Source: Nitrospira sp. (GTDB lineage: Bacteria; Nitrospirota; Nitrospiria; Nitrospirales; Nitrospiraceae). From it: 13,287 nt of DNA. A model generated the notes under the pieces. That model did no database searches and was not told where the DNA came from. It saw only the letters and a list, made by a program, of their open reading frames with translations. The position numbers and the translations under genes are program-made. Positions within the stretch are counted from its first letter, which is position 1. Every line of letters begins with the position of its first letter. Location of the stretch: positions 22,480 through 35,766 of the forward strand of contig JABMDE010000003.1 in assembly GCA_015904055.1 (NCBI GenBank). Reading direction: 5' to 3'. This document shows, piece by piece, positions 5,948 through 12,853 of this stretch.

Positions 5948-6853
5948 TTAAAACACGTCTTTCACACAGCGGAAGCCGATACCACTGGCGCGGTCGGTGG
6001 GGTAGCCATAGTCACGGTCTGAGGTACGGAGGTTTCTCGCCGGTTTGAGCCAGGATCCGCCGCGTACGACCTTGAGAAGCTGTCCGTTGGGCCCTTGCGG
6101 GTTGGAGAGTGGGGCGTTGAGGTAGGAATAGGGTTCGTACCAGTCCTGGACCCATTCTGAGGCGTTTCCCGCCATGTCGAGGAGGCCGTAAGGACTGGCC
6201 CCACCCGGCAAGCTGCCGACGGGCAGGGTGAGCACTTCGCCCCGGAGTCCCAGTTTATGGGAGATGCGCGCGCCCTCGCCGGTTACCCAGAAGGCGTTCC
6301 ATTCCTCTCCGTCTTTGAATTCAACTGTGCGGCCGGCCCAGTAGCTGGCGCTGTTTGCTCGCGTGATATCCCAGTCGTTGCCCCAGGGGTAGCGGCGGCC
6401 GTCGGCGCCACGCGCGGCCTTTTCCCATTCCGCTTCGGTCGGGAGCCGTTTGCTTTGCCACCGGCAGTAGGCGACGGCGTCCTCCCAGCTGACGTTGACG
6501 ACCGGATGTTCTTCGCTGCCGGGGAACGGGATGCCGTGGAACCACAACCTGAATTCCAGTTTTTGGTGGCTCGGCGCCGGATGTCCGGTGGTGGTCACAA
6601 ATTCCTGGTAGCGGGCATTAGTGACTTCGTGGCGGTCGATTCGGAAGGAGTCGATGAACACCTTGCGTTGCGGCCGTTCGTCGTCGAAACTGACGCCGTC
6701 ATCCGGGCTGCCCATGAGGAATTCTCCGGCAGGAATCATGACCATGTCATCTGGAATCTCGGCGCTGATTGCTGACGGCTGATGGCCGAGAGCCAACAGC
6801 ACGCAGGAGAGGGTTGCAACGAACACAGGAGCAGGAGCAATCCGAGGGATCAC
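5948..6853 (-). CDS. Exported SUMF1/FGE-like protein lacking catalytic cysteines
   Basis: About 301 residues from the GTG at 6851-6853. A signal peptide (APVFVATLSCVLLALGHQPSAISA) is followed by a formylglycine-generating-enzyme-type domain: MVMIPAGEFLMGSPDDG, EVTNARYQEF, HPVVNVSWEDAVAYCRW, LPTEAEWEKAARG, YPWGNDWD, YGLLDMAGNASEWVQDW and RGGSWL, ending GIGFRCVK. True FGE oxidises a sulfatase cysteine using two cysteines just after RGGSW; here that stretch is LKPARNLRTSDR with none, so FGE activity is unlikely and the domain may be a binding or other SUMF1-type module. The GTG overlaps the upstream stop (GTGA), implying coupling; an upstream in-frame ATG at 6904 would give an unusually long basic N-region. 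Periplasmic location is inferred. Confidence 0.85.
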   Translation of the reverse strand: MIPRIAPAPVFVATLSCVLLALGHQPSAISAEIPDDMVMIPAGEFLMGSPDDGVSFDDERPQRKVFIDSFRIDRHEVTNARYQEFVTTTGHPAPSHQKLEFRLWFHGIPFPGSEEHPVVNVSWEDAVAYCRWQSKRLPTEAEWEKAARGADGRRYPWGNDWDITRANSASYWAGRTVEFKDGEEWNAFWVTGEGARISHKLGLRGEVLTLPVGSLPGGASPYGLLDMAGNASEWVQDWYEPYSYLNAPLSNPQGPNGQLLKVVRGGSWLKPARNLRTSDRDYGYPTDRASGIGFRCVKDVF

Positions 6854-7596
6854 GGTTTCTTGATCCCGCACGCCTTGGCGACGGCATCGCGGTAGTGGAG
6901 CCAATAGGTCAGGCTTTTCTTGAGCTGGGTGAGAACCGATGGTCTCAACGACGGCGCGGTGTAATTGACCACCATGTCATAGGCGTCATGGCGATGTCCT
7001 GCCTCGACCAACTGATGGGCACGGATCAGATCCATGTGGTCGGGTGAAAGGCTATGGTGGCGGACGAGCGGATGGTTCCGGATGACCGCTTCGATATCTT
7101 CCGCACTTTTAGGTTCGGACGGTTGATGGATTTCTTTCCGGTCCTTCACGCTGCCTTCGACGAAGATCGTCAGTGTGGCGGCGCCAATCACCCAATGGCG
7201 ATGGTCCGACATCCGGTCGAGCCACGCTCGGTAGGTGCGGCTGGCCGGTAACAGACGAGCCCGCTCAAAGTCATCAGGGTTGAATCCCAGTCCCTCCATC
7301 ATGGAGAGAAAGAGTGCGGGGTGGGAAATTCCCAGAGAGAGGCCCCCGGTATCTTCCTCGTAGATATTTTCGGCCAGCATGCGACGGGCCGGAGCGGGAG
7401 GATTTTTCCCATGGATACGGGCGAGAAAGACGGGAAAGTCTCTCACGTAGACGGCATATTCCTGTTGGAAGTGAATCTGTAACTGTTCTTTCGTGAGGGT
7501 GCCGGTGGCGAAGTGATCCCAGGCCCAGTGGTGCTTTCCGTCCATGATGCGAAGGAGGGCGTCGAGAAACTTTGAGTTCGTCATCTGCGTAGCCAT
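6850..7596 (-). CDS. PqqC/TENA-like (haem-oxygenase fold) iron-containing redox family protein
   Basis: A 248-residue cytosolic protein of the TENA/THI-4/PQQC superfamily, often annotated as iron-containing redox enzyme or PqqC-like. The helix pattern matches: HHWAWDHFATGTLTKEQLQ near the start, QQEYAVYVRDFPVFLARIH, AENIYEEDTGG, AATLTIFVEGSVKDR, and a late His/Asp cluster SPDHMDLIRAH. The two Glu residues and the late His/Asp cluster are plausible di-metal ligands, as in CADD-type proteins that make para-aminobenzoate. No other pqq genes are present, so a PQQ role is not supported here. Start ATG at 7594-7596 follows an AGG-containing site; an ATG four codons later is possible. Its stop overlaps the SUMF1-like start, suggesting a two-gene operon. 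Confidence 0.82.
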   Translation of the reverse strand: MATQMTNSKFLDALLRIMDGKHHWAWDHFATGTLTKEQLQIHFQQEYAVYVRDFPVFLARIHGKNPPAPARRMLAENIYEEDTGGLSLGISHPALFLSMMEGLGFNPDDFERARLLPASRTYRAWLDRMSDHRHWVIGAATLTIFVEGSVKDRKEIHQPSEPKSAEDIEAVIRNHPLVRHHSLSPDHMDLIRAHQLVEAGHRHDAYDMVVNYTAPSLRPSVLTQLKKSLTYWLHYRDAVAKACGIKKP

Positions 7597-7602
7597 CGTC
7601 TC

Positions 7603-7632
7603 TTGCCTTCTTGAGCGGTGCGTCGCTACAAT
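7603..7632 (+). promoter_or_regulatory. Possible promoter of the 94-residue gene
   Basis: TTGCCT at 7603-7608 and TACAAT at 7627-7632 are spaced by 18 bases, 27 bases before the ATG at 7660. The 63-base gap is divergent, shared with the minus-strand PqqC-like gene. Match to consensus is moderate. Confidence 0.4.
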
Positions 7633-7659
7633 TCGCGGACACAATATAGGAGTGAATCA

Positions 7660-7944
7660 ATGAATCCGATTACGGTCCAAAATCCCGATGAGATCCTCAA
7701 TGTATTAGCTGAGGTGACGCTCCGTGGAGCGGGGTTTACTACTGAATCCCTTCTTGATTATGTCCTGGAAGAAGGGTTTACGGAACCGATTTTCCTGAAC
7801 GCCAGCGGCGAAGATCCGACAGCCTTTTTCAAAGGCCAGCCGAATGCCTGGGCGATCTACCAGGTGCGCGAATGGAAGCGGGTACTCACCATTTCAGGCG
7901 GTCCCGGTCAGGAGCGGCGCGCGCGTATCACCGAAACGCCATAA
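7660..7944 (+). CDS. Hypothetical 94-residue protein
   Basis: I do not recognise this family. The product begins MNPITVQNPDEILNVLAEVT, is acidic in its first half, and ends with a basic stretch (GPGQERRARITE). No signal peptide, membrane segment or cysteine is present. ATG 7660 is chosen because of the TAGGAGTG site seven bases upstream; an in-frame start 14 codons earlier has no such site. It is divergent from the PqqC-like gene and followed after 90 bases by the DUF2007-like gene on the same strand. Confidence 0.75.
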   Translation: MNPITVQNPDEILNVLAEVTLRGAGFTTESLLDYVLEEGFTEPIFLNASGEDPTAFFKGQPNAWAIYQVREWKRVLTISGGPGQERRARITETP

Positions 7945-7976
7945 TCAATCCAGAGTCTAAAGGGAGAGGTCGAAAA

Positions 7977-8033
7977 GTGCAATCAGATGAACGGCTTTTC
8001 GATCGACTGAGAAGACGATTGTCGATGGGGTGA
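7977..8033 (+). CDS. Possible 18-residue leader peptide before the DUF2007-like gene
   Basis: GTG 7977-7979 is preceded by AGGGAGAGG and opens an 18-codon frame, VQSDERLFDRLRRRLSMG, that stops at TGA 8031-8033. The stop overlaps an in-frame GTG (8030) of the next gene and sits three bases before its ATG at 8036. The strong ribosome binding site and the tight junction suggest a translated leader or coupling peptide. It is very short and could be chance; no family is recognised. Confidence 0.35.
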   Translation: MQSDERLFDRLRRRLSMG

Positions 8034-8035
8034 GC

Positions 8036-8266
8036 ATGCGGATGATTCATCTCATCACGACCCAGGATGTGGGCGAGTTAGCCATCATCAAGAGCCTGCT
8101 CGACGGCAACCGTATCACCTCTGTTATTCACGGCGAGCATATGAGCAGCCTGTATCCGGGAGTGCCGTTCTTTGTCAGCCGTGTGATGGTGGATGTGTCA
8201 GATCAAGCTCGTGCCGAAATCTTGCTCAGCCGGCTCAGGCTTTCTATTCGAGAAGCGTCAGTCTAA
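8036..8266 (+). CDS. DUF2007-like small protein
   Basis: About 76 residues resembling the DUF2007 putative signal-transducing family: an N-terminal ITTQDVGELAIIKSLLDGN helix segment, a middle ITSVIHGEHMSSLYPG, and the C-terminal VMVDVSDQARAEILLSRL pattern. The family's role is not well defined; it has a PII/ACT-like fold and is often fused or linked to zinc ribbons. ATG 8036 is favoured because GGGG lies five bases upstream; GTG 8030 and ATG 8042 are possible alternatives. It is probably translated together with the short leader ORF before it. Confidence 0.75.
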   Translation: MRMIHLITTQDVGELAIIKSLLDGNRITSVIHGEHMSSLYPGVPFFVSRVMVDVSDQARAEILLSRLRLSIREASV

Positions 8267-8339
8267 CCCGCAGTATTCAGAAGAATCGTCCCGATCACGC
8301 GCGAGAGGCCGGTTGGTATCAGCCATGGTCGTCAGGCTG

Positions 8340-8789
8340 CTAGGGCTCAATCTTGGGGTGAGGCTTCCCTGCAGGGAAGTCGCCTGGCCGGCGTTCGCTT
8401 GCTCCTTCGTACCATCCCCCGACGAGTGTGCTTTCCTCAAAATATAAATAGCGATGCCGGATGACGGACGTGCTCTCCCAGTCTTCAAAAATCCATTCCT
8501 CTTGCCGGATCCCGTCTTTGGTGAAGGTGGTATGGATCGTCTGCGGCCCGCCCCAGGATTTTAGAACCTGGTCCTTCGTCATGCCCACCATGACACGATG
8601 CTGGTCGATATGCTGCTGAAAGTCCGGGTCACGCAGCTGGGCAATCATCGGCCAGAGCACCATCATCAGGGCAAAAATGACCAGTGCTGCATAGATGATG
8701 ATCCGCACCGGTCGGCGTCGAATAAACGACTCCTCCTCGGGTTGCGGTTCAAGCAGGGCGGGCTCACGGTTGGGTGTCTCGGTAGTCAT
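8340..8789 (-). CDS. Inner-membrane-anchored SmpA/BamE-like domain protein
   Basis: This 149-residue protein has a cytosolic N-terminus rich in Glu and Pro, a basic RRRPVR motif, one membrane segment at about residues 30-50 (IIIYAALVIFALMMVLWPMI), and a periplasmic domain. The domain shows the SmpA/OmlA/BamE-type pattern VGMTKDQVLKSWGGPQTI, then an EEWIFEDW strand and a RYLYFEESTLVGGW end. In the named family such domains bind partners of the outer-membrane assembly machinery, but similar small domains also occur elsewhere, so the role is unknown here. The protein lacks a lipobox and is tethered by its N-terminal helix instead. It is divergent from the DUF4124-like gene. Confidence 0.75.
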   Translation of the reverse strand: MTTETPNREPALLEPQPEEESFIRRRPVRIIIYAALVIFALMMVLWPMIAQLRDPDFQQHIDQHRVMVGMTKDQVLKSWGGPQTIHTTFTKDGIRQEEWIFEDWESTSVIRHRYLYFEESTLVGGWYEGASERRPGDFPAGKPHPKIEP

Positions 8790-8840
8790 AATGTGCTCGG
8801 AACCGGTTTGACAGGTCCCTGGAAGCGGCGAATGCTAACA

Positions 8841-8849
8841 GGGGGGGGG
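8841..8849 (+). repeat. Nine-G homopolymer tract in a divergent intergenic region
   Basis: A run of nine G residues followed by AAGGGG lies between the divergent starts of the SmpA-like (8789) and DUF4124-like (8955) genes. Such tracts mutate by slippage. TTGACA at 8808-8813 lies nearby but has no clear -10 at standard spacing. Confidence 0.8.
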
Positions 8850-8954
8850 AAGGGGCGTCAAGAATCGGCACATTTCGTGAAAACGATTCCCTATAGAAGG
8901 CGAGGCTGTATACTCATTCGTAATCGTGTGTGGACTGGGCGAGTGAGGTGGGTG

Positions 8955-9524
8955 ATGAAAAATCAGGTTACGGTACAACAATATTGTCGTGCGCTGTTGG
9001 TCTGTGTCTTCGTCTGTGGGCTGGTCTTGTGGCAGGGAGGGCTCTCGGACGCCTCTGCCGGTGCCATCTATTCGTACATCGATGACAAGGGAAATGCTGT
9101 CTATACCGACAAGCTGGAAACGATTCCGGAGAAATACCGGGCAAAGGTGAAGGTTCAGCAGCTGTCTGACCCGGAGTCAAAAGTCTCTTCAACTTTTCAA
9201 TCGATTCAGCAGACGATCAAAGACCGGGTGAAGGCGATCGGATCGAAGGGGACTTCAGGGGCACCGGATCTGAATGTACGCAATTTGGGTCAGGAGACAA
9301 TTCTCAACTATGCCGGGGCGGCAGCGGTCTTTTTACTTCTGGTCATGTACTTCAGTAAAAACAGTCCTATGATACGGTTGTTGGCGTTGGGCTTATTGTT
9401 TGTTCTGGGGGTTGGCACCCCCGTGCTTATTTATACGAGTGCCGGCGGCTCGCTTGATGTCATGAAAGAGAAGGTCACCGTCACCGGACAAGCCCAGCAG
9501 AACCGTCTCCATCAAGCTCCATAA
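8955..9524 (+). CDS. DUF4124-like protein with two C-terminal membrane segments
   Basis: This 189-residue protein has an N-terminal hydrophobic signal/anchor (ALLVCVFVCGLVLWQGGL, then DASAGA) followed by a DUF4124-type motif, IYSYIDDKGNAVYTDKLETIP, typical of periplasmic proteins of unknown role. A helical linker leads to two hydrophobic stretches, AAAVFLLLVMYF and RLLALGLLFVLGVGTPVLIY, at about residues 120-165. ATG 8955 follows GAGGTGGGTG and matches the start of the hydrophobic N-terminus; the frame is open further upstream but that part would overlap the divergent gene. Likely an inner-membrane protein with a periplasmic domain; function unknown. Confidence 0.78.
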   Translation: MKNQVTVQQYCRALLVCVFVCGLVLWQGGLSDASAGAIYSYIDDKGNAVYTDKLETIPEKYRAKVKVQQLSDPESKVSSTFQSIQQTIKDRVKAIGSKGTSGAPDLNVRNLGQETILNYAGAAAVFLLLVMYFSKNSPMIRLLALGLLFVLGVGTPVLIYTSAGGSLDVMKEKVTVTGQAQQNRLHQAP

Positions 9525-9564
9525 TCACGCTCCTTCCTTCGGCTGAATTCACACTGCCAGTAGT

Positions 9565-10362
9565 CTATTCCGCGTATTTCGGCACAGGAATAGTCTTGGC
9601 CGGAGAAGCCGGTATGGCGGATTGGCGGATGAATTCGCCGGAGTACGGGTTGAGGATGGGTTCATGGGTATGCCGCTGCCGTTGGGTAACCAGTTGCAGG
9701 CTTTGAGCGCCGATTTCGATTCGGTCGATTAATACAGACCGTGTCAGACGATCGGGAAGTCCTTGCATCGAAAACAATTGGTAACTCAACAGCCAATCCA
9801 GCCGGTCTTTCTCCTGTTCCCTGATAATGAATCGGGCTTCCGGTGAAGGCGCTCCTTTAAAGAGCAATACCCAGATATTGGAGCGGAAGGCGGGGCTGGC
9901 CTGCTCTGCAGACGGGCGAAACTCTGGAATCAATGACGGCAGCTGGTCGATCGGCATGGGTGGGGACAATTCAATATCCACCAGGCGTACGAACAGGAGC
10001 CGGTCCTCGCTCTCATTGCCCGGGTCGGACGTATAACTGAATGAATAGCGGATCGCCGTGCCGTTGCGTGTGAATGTATAGACATCTTCTCCGTTTTCCG
10101 GAGAGACCAACTTGCTGAAATAACTCGACCAGTCGGTGATTGGATAGTAGGTGAAGATGCGCAGTGCGGATTTGCGGTCGCGCACCGCCTGGGGGCGACC
10201 CATCTTTGCATGCAGCTCTGCCTGGGTCAGGCCAAGAAAACCGTCTTCAAAGTAGGGCGCGGCGTCGAGATCCGGCGGACAGAGCCAACACAATACGATC
10301 AGGAGTATGGTGGTGAGATTCGCCGGCCCGACGATGTAAGAACGAATCAGTGCAGCAGCCAT
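9565..10362 (-). CDS. Exported protein of unknown function
   Basis: About 265 residues. It begins MAAALIRSYIVGPANLTT and has a hydrophobic core (ILLIVLCWLC) followed by PPDLDAAP, a plausible Sec signal peptide, so it is likely periplasmic. The mature protein opens FLGLTQAELHAKMGRPQAV, similar to the glycine-proline hinge seen in SmpA/BamE-like domains, and is otherwise unrecognised; one stretch, RFIIREQEKDRLDWLLSYQLF, is strongly helical. ATG 10362 is chosen; a TTG 10 codons upstream is less likely because it would lie under a promoter-like TTGACA (10398-10403). No cysteine motif or enzyme signature is visible. Confidence 0.72.
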   Translation of the reverse strand: MAAALIRSYIVGPANLTTILLIVLCWLCPPDLDAAPYFEDGFLGLTQAELHAKMGRPQAVRDRKSALRIFTYYPITDWSSYFSKLVSPENGEDVYTFTRNGTAIRYSFSYTSDPGNESEDRLLFVRLVDIELSPPMPIDQLPSLIPEFRPSAEQASPAFRSNIWVLLFKGAPSPEARFIIREQEKDRLDWLLSYQLFSMQGLPDRLTRSVLIDRIEIGAQSLQLVTQRQRHTHEPILNPYSGEFIRQSAIPASPAKTIPVPKYAE

Positions 10363-10375
10363 GATAGGCGGGGAT

Positions 10376-10403
10376 GGTATCGGCGGGTCCAAATCGATGT
10401 CAA
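10376..10403 (-). promoter_or_regulatory. Possible promoter for the exported-protein gene
   Basis: On the minus strand, a perfect TTGACA (10398-10403) is followed after 16 bases by GATACC (10376-10381), a weak -10. Transcription would start only about seven bases before the ATG at 10362, implying an almost leaderless message, which fits the lack of a ribosome binding site there. Confidence 0.35.
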
Positions 10404-10408
10404 GAAGA

Positions 10409-10451
10409 CTGCTGCTGCCGGGTTTGCGGTGCAGCAGGCAGCCGGTATGAT
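10409..10451 (+). promoter_or_regulatory. Possible distal metH promoter with inverted repeat
   Basis: TTGCGG (10424-10429) and TATGAT (10446-10451), 16 bases apart, form a candidate promoter toward metH. It is overlapped by a 7-bp inverted repeat, CTGCTGC (10412-10418) and GCAGCAG (10431-10437), with a 12-base loop, a possible operator. A second candidate nearer the gene is TTGCGG (10502-10507) with TAGGAT (10526-10531), spacer 18. No cobalamin, SAM or SAH riboswitch core was recognised in the 120-base leader. Confidence 0.35.
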
Positions 10452-10570
10452 CTCAATCCATGTGTCCAATAATCATGCCGGGTGATCGTTGCTGAAAGGC
10501 CTTGCGGCAACTGACGCGCTCCAGTTAGGATCGCACGCGATATCGTCTTGCAGGGAAAGGTTTTTTATCG

Positions 10571-12853
10571 ATGACCGTTGCCCATACGCATCGCAGTCTT
10601 GAACAGCTTCTTCCTGAGCGCATTGTAATCCTCGATGGCGCGATGGGGACGATGATCCAGCAGCGCAAGCTGGACGAAGCCGCGTTCCGCGGCGAGCGGT
10701 TTCAGGATTGGAAGAAAGATCTCAAAGGTCACAATGATCTGTTGAACCTGACTCAGCCGGCGATTATCGAAGACATTCATCGGCTATACCTGGAAGCCGG
10801 AGCCGATATCGTTGAAACCAACACGTTCAATTCTCAGTCGATCTCATTGGCGGACTACCACATGGGGTCTCTGGGTTATGAATTGTCCAGGGCGGGAGCG
10901 GAGTGTGCCAGACGGGCGGTCGAGAAGGTTCACGCGGCACAACCGGGGCGACAGTGTTTTGTCGCCGGAGCGATCGGGCCGACCACCAAGACGTCGTCAA
11001 TTTCAACAGACGTCAACAACCCTGCGGCCCGTGGAACGATCTATGAAGAACTCGTGACGGCCTATGGTGAGCAGGTACGCGGATTGCTGGACGGCGGGGC
11101 CGATCTGCTACTCGTGGAGACGATCTTCGATACGTTGAACGCAAAAGCGGCATTTTTCGCAATCCAACAGGCATTTGCATCCGGCGCCCGGCCTGTGCCG
11201 GTCATGGCATCGGTCACGTTTATCCAAGCGGGGAGCAACCGAGGCGTGACAGGGCAGACGGTCGAGGCGTTCTGGAACTCCATTTCCCATGTGCCACTCT
11301 TAAGTGTGGGCATGAATTGCGCGCTCGGGCCCAAAGAGATGCGCCCGTTGATTGAAGAGTTATCACGCATTGCGCCGATCTATCTGAGCGCCCACCCGAA
11401 TGCCGGATTGCCGAACCCGTTATTGCCGACCGGGTTTCCTGAAACTCCGGACAGTCTGGCGCCCCAGCTGCGTGAGTGGGCGCAGAACGGGTGGCTCAAT
11501 ATTGTCGGTGGCTGTTGCGGAACCACGCCGGCCCATATCAAGTCGATTGCGGAGGCGGTGCGGGATATCAGGCCGAGAACGATTCCGGCGGTAGATTCCT
11601 ACACACGGCTGAGCGGCTTGGAAGCGGTCACGGTCCGTCCGGATTCCAATTTTGTAAACATCGGCGAGCGAACCAATGTCACCGGGTCACCGGCCTTCGC
11701 GAAACTCATCCTGGCCGGCGACTACGAATCCGCGCTCTCCGTGGCACGCCAGCAGGTCGAAGGCGGCGCGCAGATCATCGACATCAACATGGATGAGGGC
11801 ATGCTGGACTCCAATGCGGCGATGGAGAAGTTTCTGCGTCTCGTCTCGTCGGAACCCGATATCTGCAAAGTGCCGATCATGGTTGATAGTTCCAAGTGGG
11901 AAGTGCTGGAAACAGGGTTGCGGAATATTCAGGGCAAAGCCGTCGTCAACAGCATCAGTTTGAAGGAAGGCGAGCAGAAGTTCGTTGAGCAGGCCACGCT
12001 CGTGCGCCGGTACGGCGCGGCGGTCGTGGTGATGGCGTTCGATGAAAAGGGACAGGCGGATACGCTGGAGCGGAAGAAAGAGATCTGTGCACGATCCTAT
12101 CGTATCCTGACCGAACGGGTCGGGTGTCCGCCCGAGGACATCATCTTCGATCCCAACATTTTGACCGTGGCGACCGGAATCGAAGAACATAACGGGTACG
12201 CGCTCAATTTTATTGAGGCGACACGCTGGATCAAGCAGAACCTGCCCGGAGCCAAGGTCAGCGGCGGTATCAGCAATATCTCCTTTTCGTTCCGCGGGAA
12301 CAACGTGGTGCGCGAAGCGATGCATTCGGCATTTCTCTACCATGCGATCAGAGCCGGGCTGGACATGGGCATTGTGAATGCCGGGCAGCTTGCCGTCTAT
12401 GAGGAGATTCCCAAAGACCTGCTCGAGCTGGTGGAGGATGTGTTACTGAACCGGAGGCCCGATGCCACCGAACGGCTGGTGACGTTTGCCGAGACGGTAA
12501 AGCAAAAGGGGAAAGCCGCGGTCAAGGACGACGAATGGCGTCAGGGCACGGTCGAAGATCGTCTGTCCCATGCGCTGGTGAAGGGCATCACGGACTATAT
12601 CGATCAGGATGCGGAAGAGGCCCGGCAGAAGTATCAGAAGCCGCTGGCGGTGATTGAAGGGCCGCTGATGGCCGGGATGAATGTCGTCGGCGATCTGTTC
12701 GGTTCCGGCAAGATGTTTCTGCCTCAAGTGGTCAAGAGTGCGCGTGTGATGAAGAAGGCCGTCGCCTACCTCATGCCGTTTATGGAGGAAGAGAAACAAC
12801 GCCTGGGCAATTACCGGTCGCAAGGCAAGGTGCTGCTAGCGAAGCGACGGTGA
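10571..12853 (+). CDS. metH: Methionine synthase (cobalamin-dependent), N-terminal part, frameshifted
   Basis: MetH methylates homocysteine using 5-methyltetrahydrofolate and methylcobalamin. The 760 codons cover the homocysteine domain (residues about 15-330; [10 protein letters not shown] start, zinc ligands Cys250 in GMNCALG and Cys315-Cys316 in GGCCGTT), the pterin-binding domain (about 355-615; [51 protein letters not shown]), and the B12 cap (about 645-745; [20 protein letters not shown]). At about 12840 the frame breaks: GCGAAGCGA replaces the expected GCG-ACG and a TGA follows at 12851-12853. The B12 domain continues in another frame. A GGGAAAGG site precedes ATG 10571. Functional only if the shift is a sequence error. 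Confidence 0.92.
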   Translation: MTVAHTHRSLEQLLPERIVILDGAMGTMIQQRKLDEAAFRGERFQDWKKDLKGHNDLLNLTQPAIIEDIHRLYLEAGADIVETNTFNSQSISLADYHMGSLGYELSRAGAECARRAVEKVHAAQPGRQCFVAGAIGPTTKTSSISTDVNNPAARGTIYEELVTAYGEQVRGLLDGGADLLLVETIFDTLNAKAAFFAIQQAFASGARPVPVMASVTFIQAGSNRGVTGQTVEAFWNSISHVPLLSVGMNCALGPKEMRPLIEELSRIAPIYLSAHPNAGLPNPLLPTGFPETPDSLAPQLREWAQNGWLNIVGGCCGTTPAHIKSIAEAVRDIRPRTIPAVDSYTRLSGLEAVTVRPDSNFVNIGERTNVTGSPAFAKLILAGDYESALSVARQQVEGGAQIIDINMDEGMLDSNAAMEKFLRLVSSEPDICKVPIMVDSSKWEVLETGLRNIQGKAVVNSISLKEGEQKFVEQATLVRRYGAAVVVMAFDEKGQADTLERKKEICARSYRILTERVGCPPEDIIFDPNILTVATGIEEHNGYALNFIEATRWIKQNLPGAKVSGGISNISFSFRGNNVVREAMHSAFLYHAIRAGLDMGIVNAGQLAVYEEIPKDLLELVEDVLLNRRPDATERLVTFAETVKQKGKAAVKDDEWRQGTVEDRLSHALVKGITDYIDQDAEEARQKYQKPLAVIEGPLMAGMNVVGDLFGSGKMFLPQVVKSARVMKKAVAYLMPFMEEEKQRLGNYRSQGKVLLAKRR

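Noticed and set aside
6850..7596. True PQQ biosynthesis enzyme PqqC
   Set aside because: No pqqA, B, D or E genes are nearby and the sequence only matches the wider TENA/PQQC fold, so a PQQ role is not supported.
9525..9564. Intrinsic terminator between convergent genes
   Set aside because: The 40-base gap shows no GC-rich hairpin followed by a T run.
10404..10570. Cobalamin, SAM or SAH riboswitch upstream of metH
   Set aside because: No conserved core of these riboswitches was recognised by eye in the roughly 120-base leader; a covariance-model search would be decisive.
12443..12823. Minus-strand ORFs inside metH
   Set aside because: They lie antisense to strongly conserved metH coding sequence and have no recognisable product.
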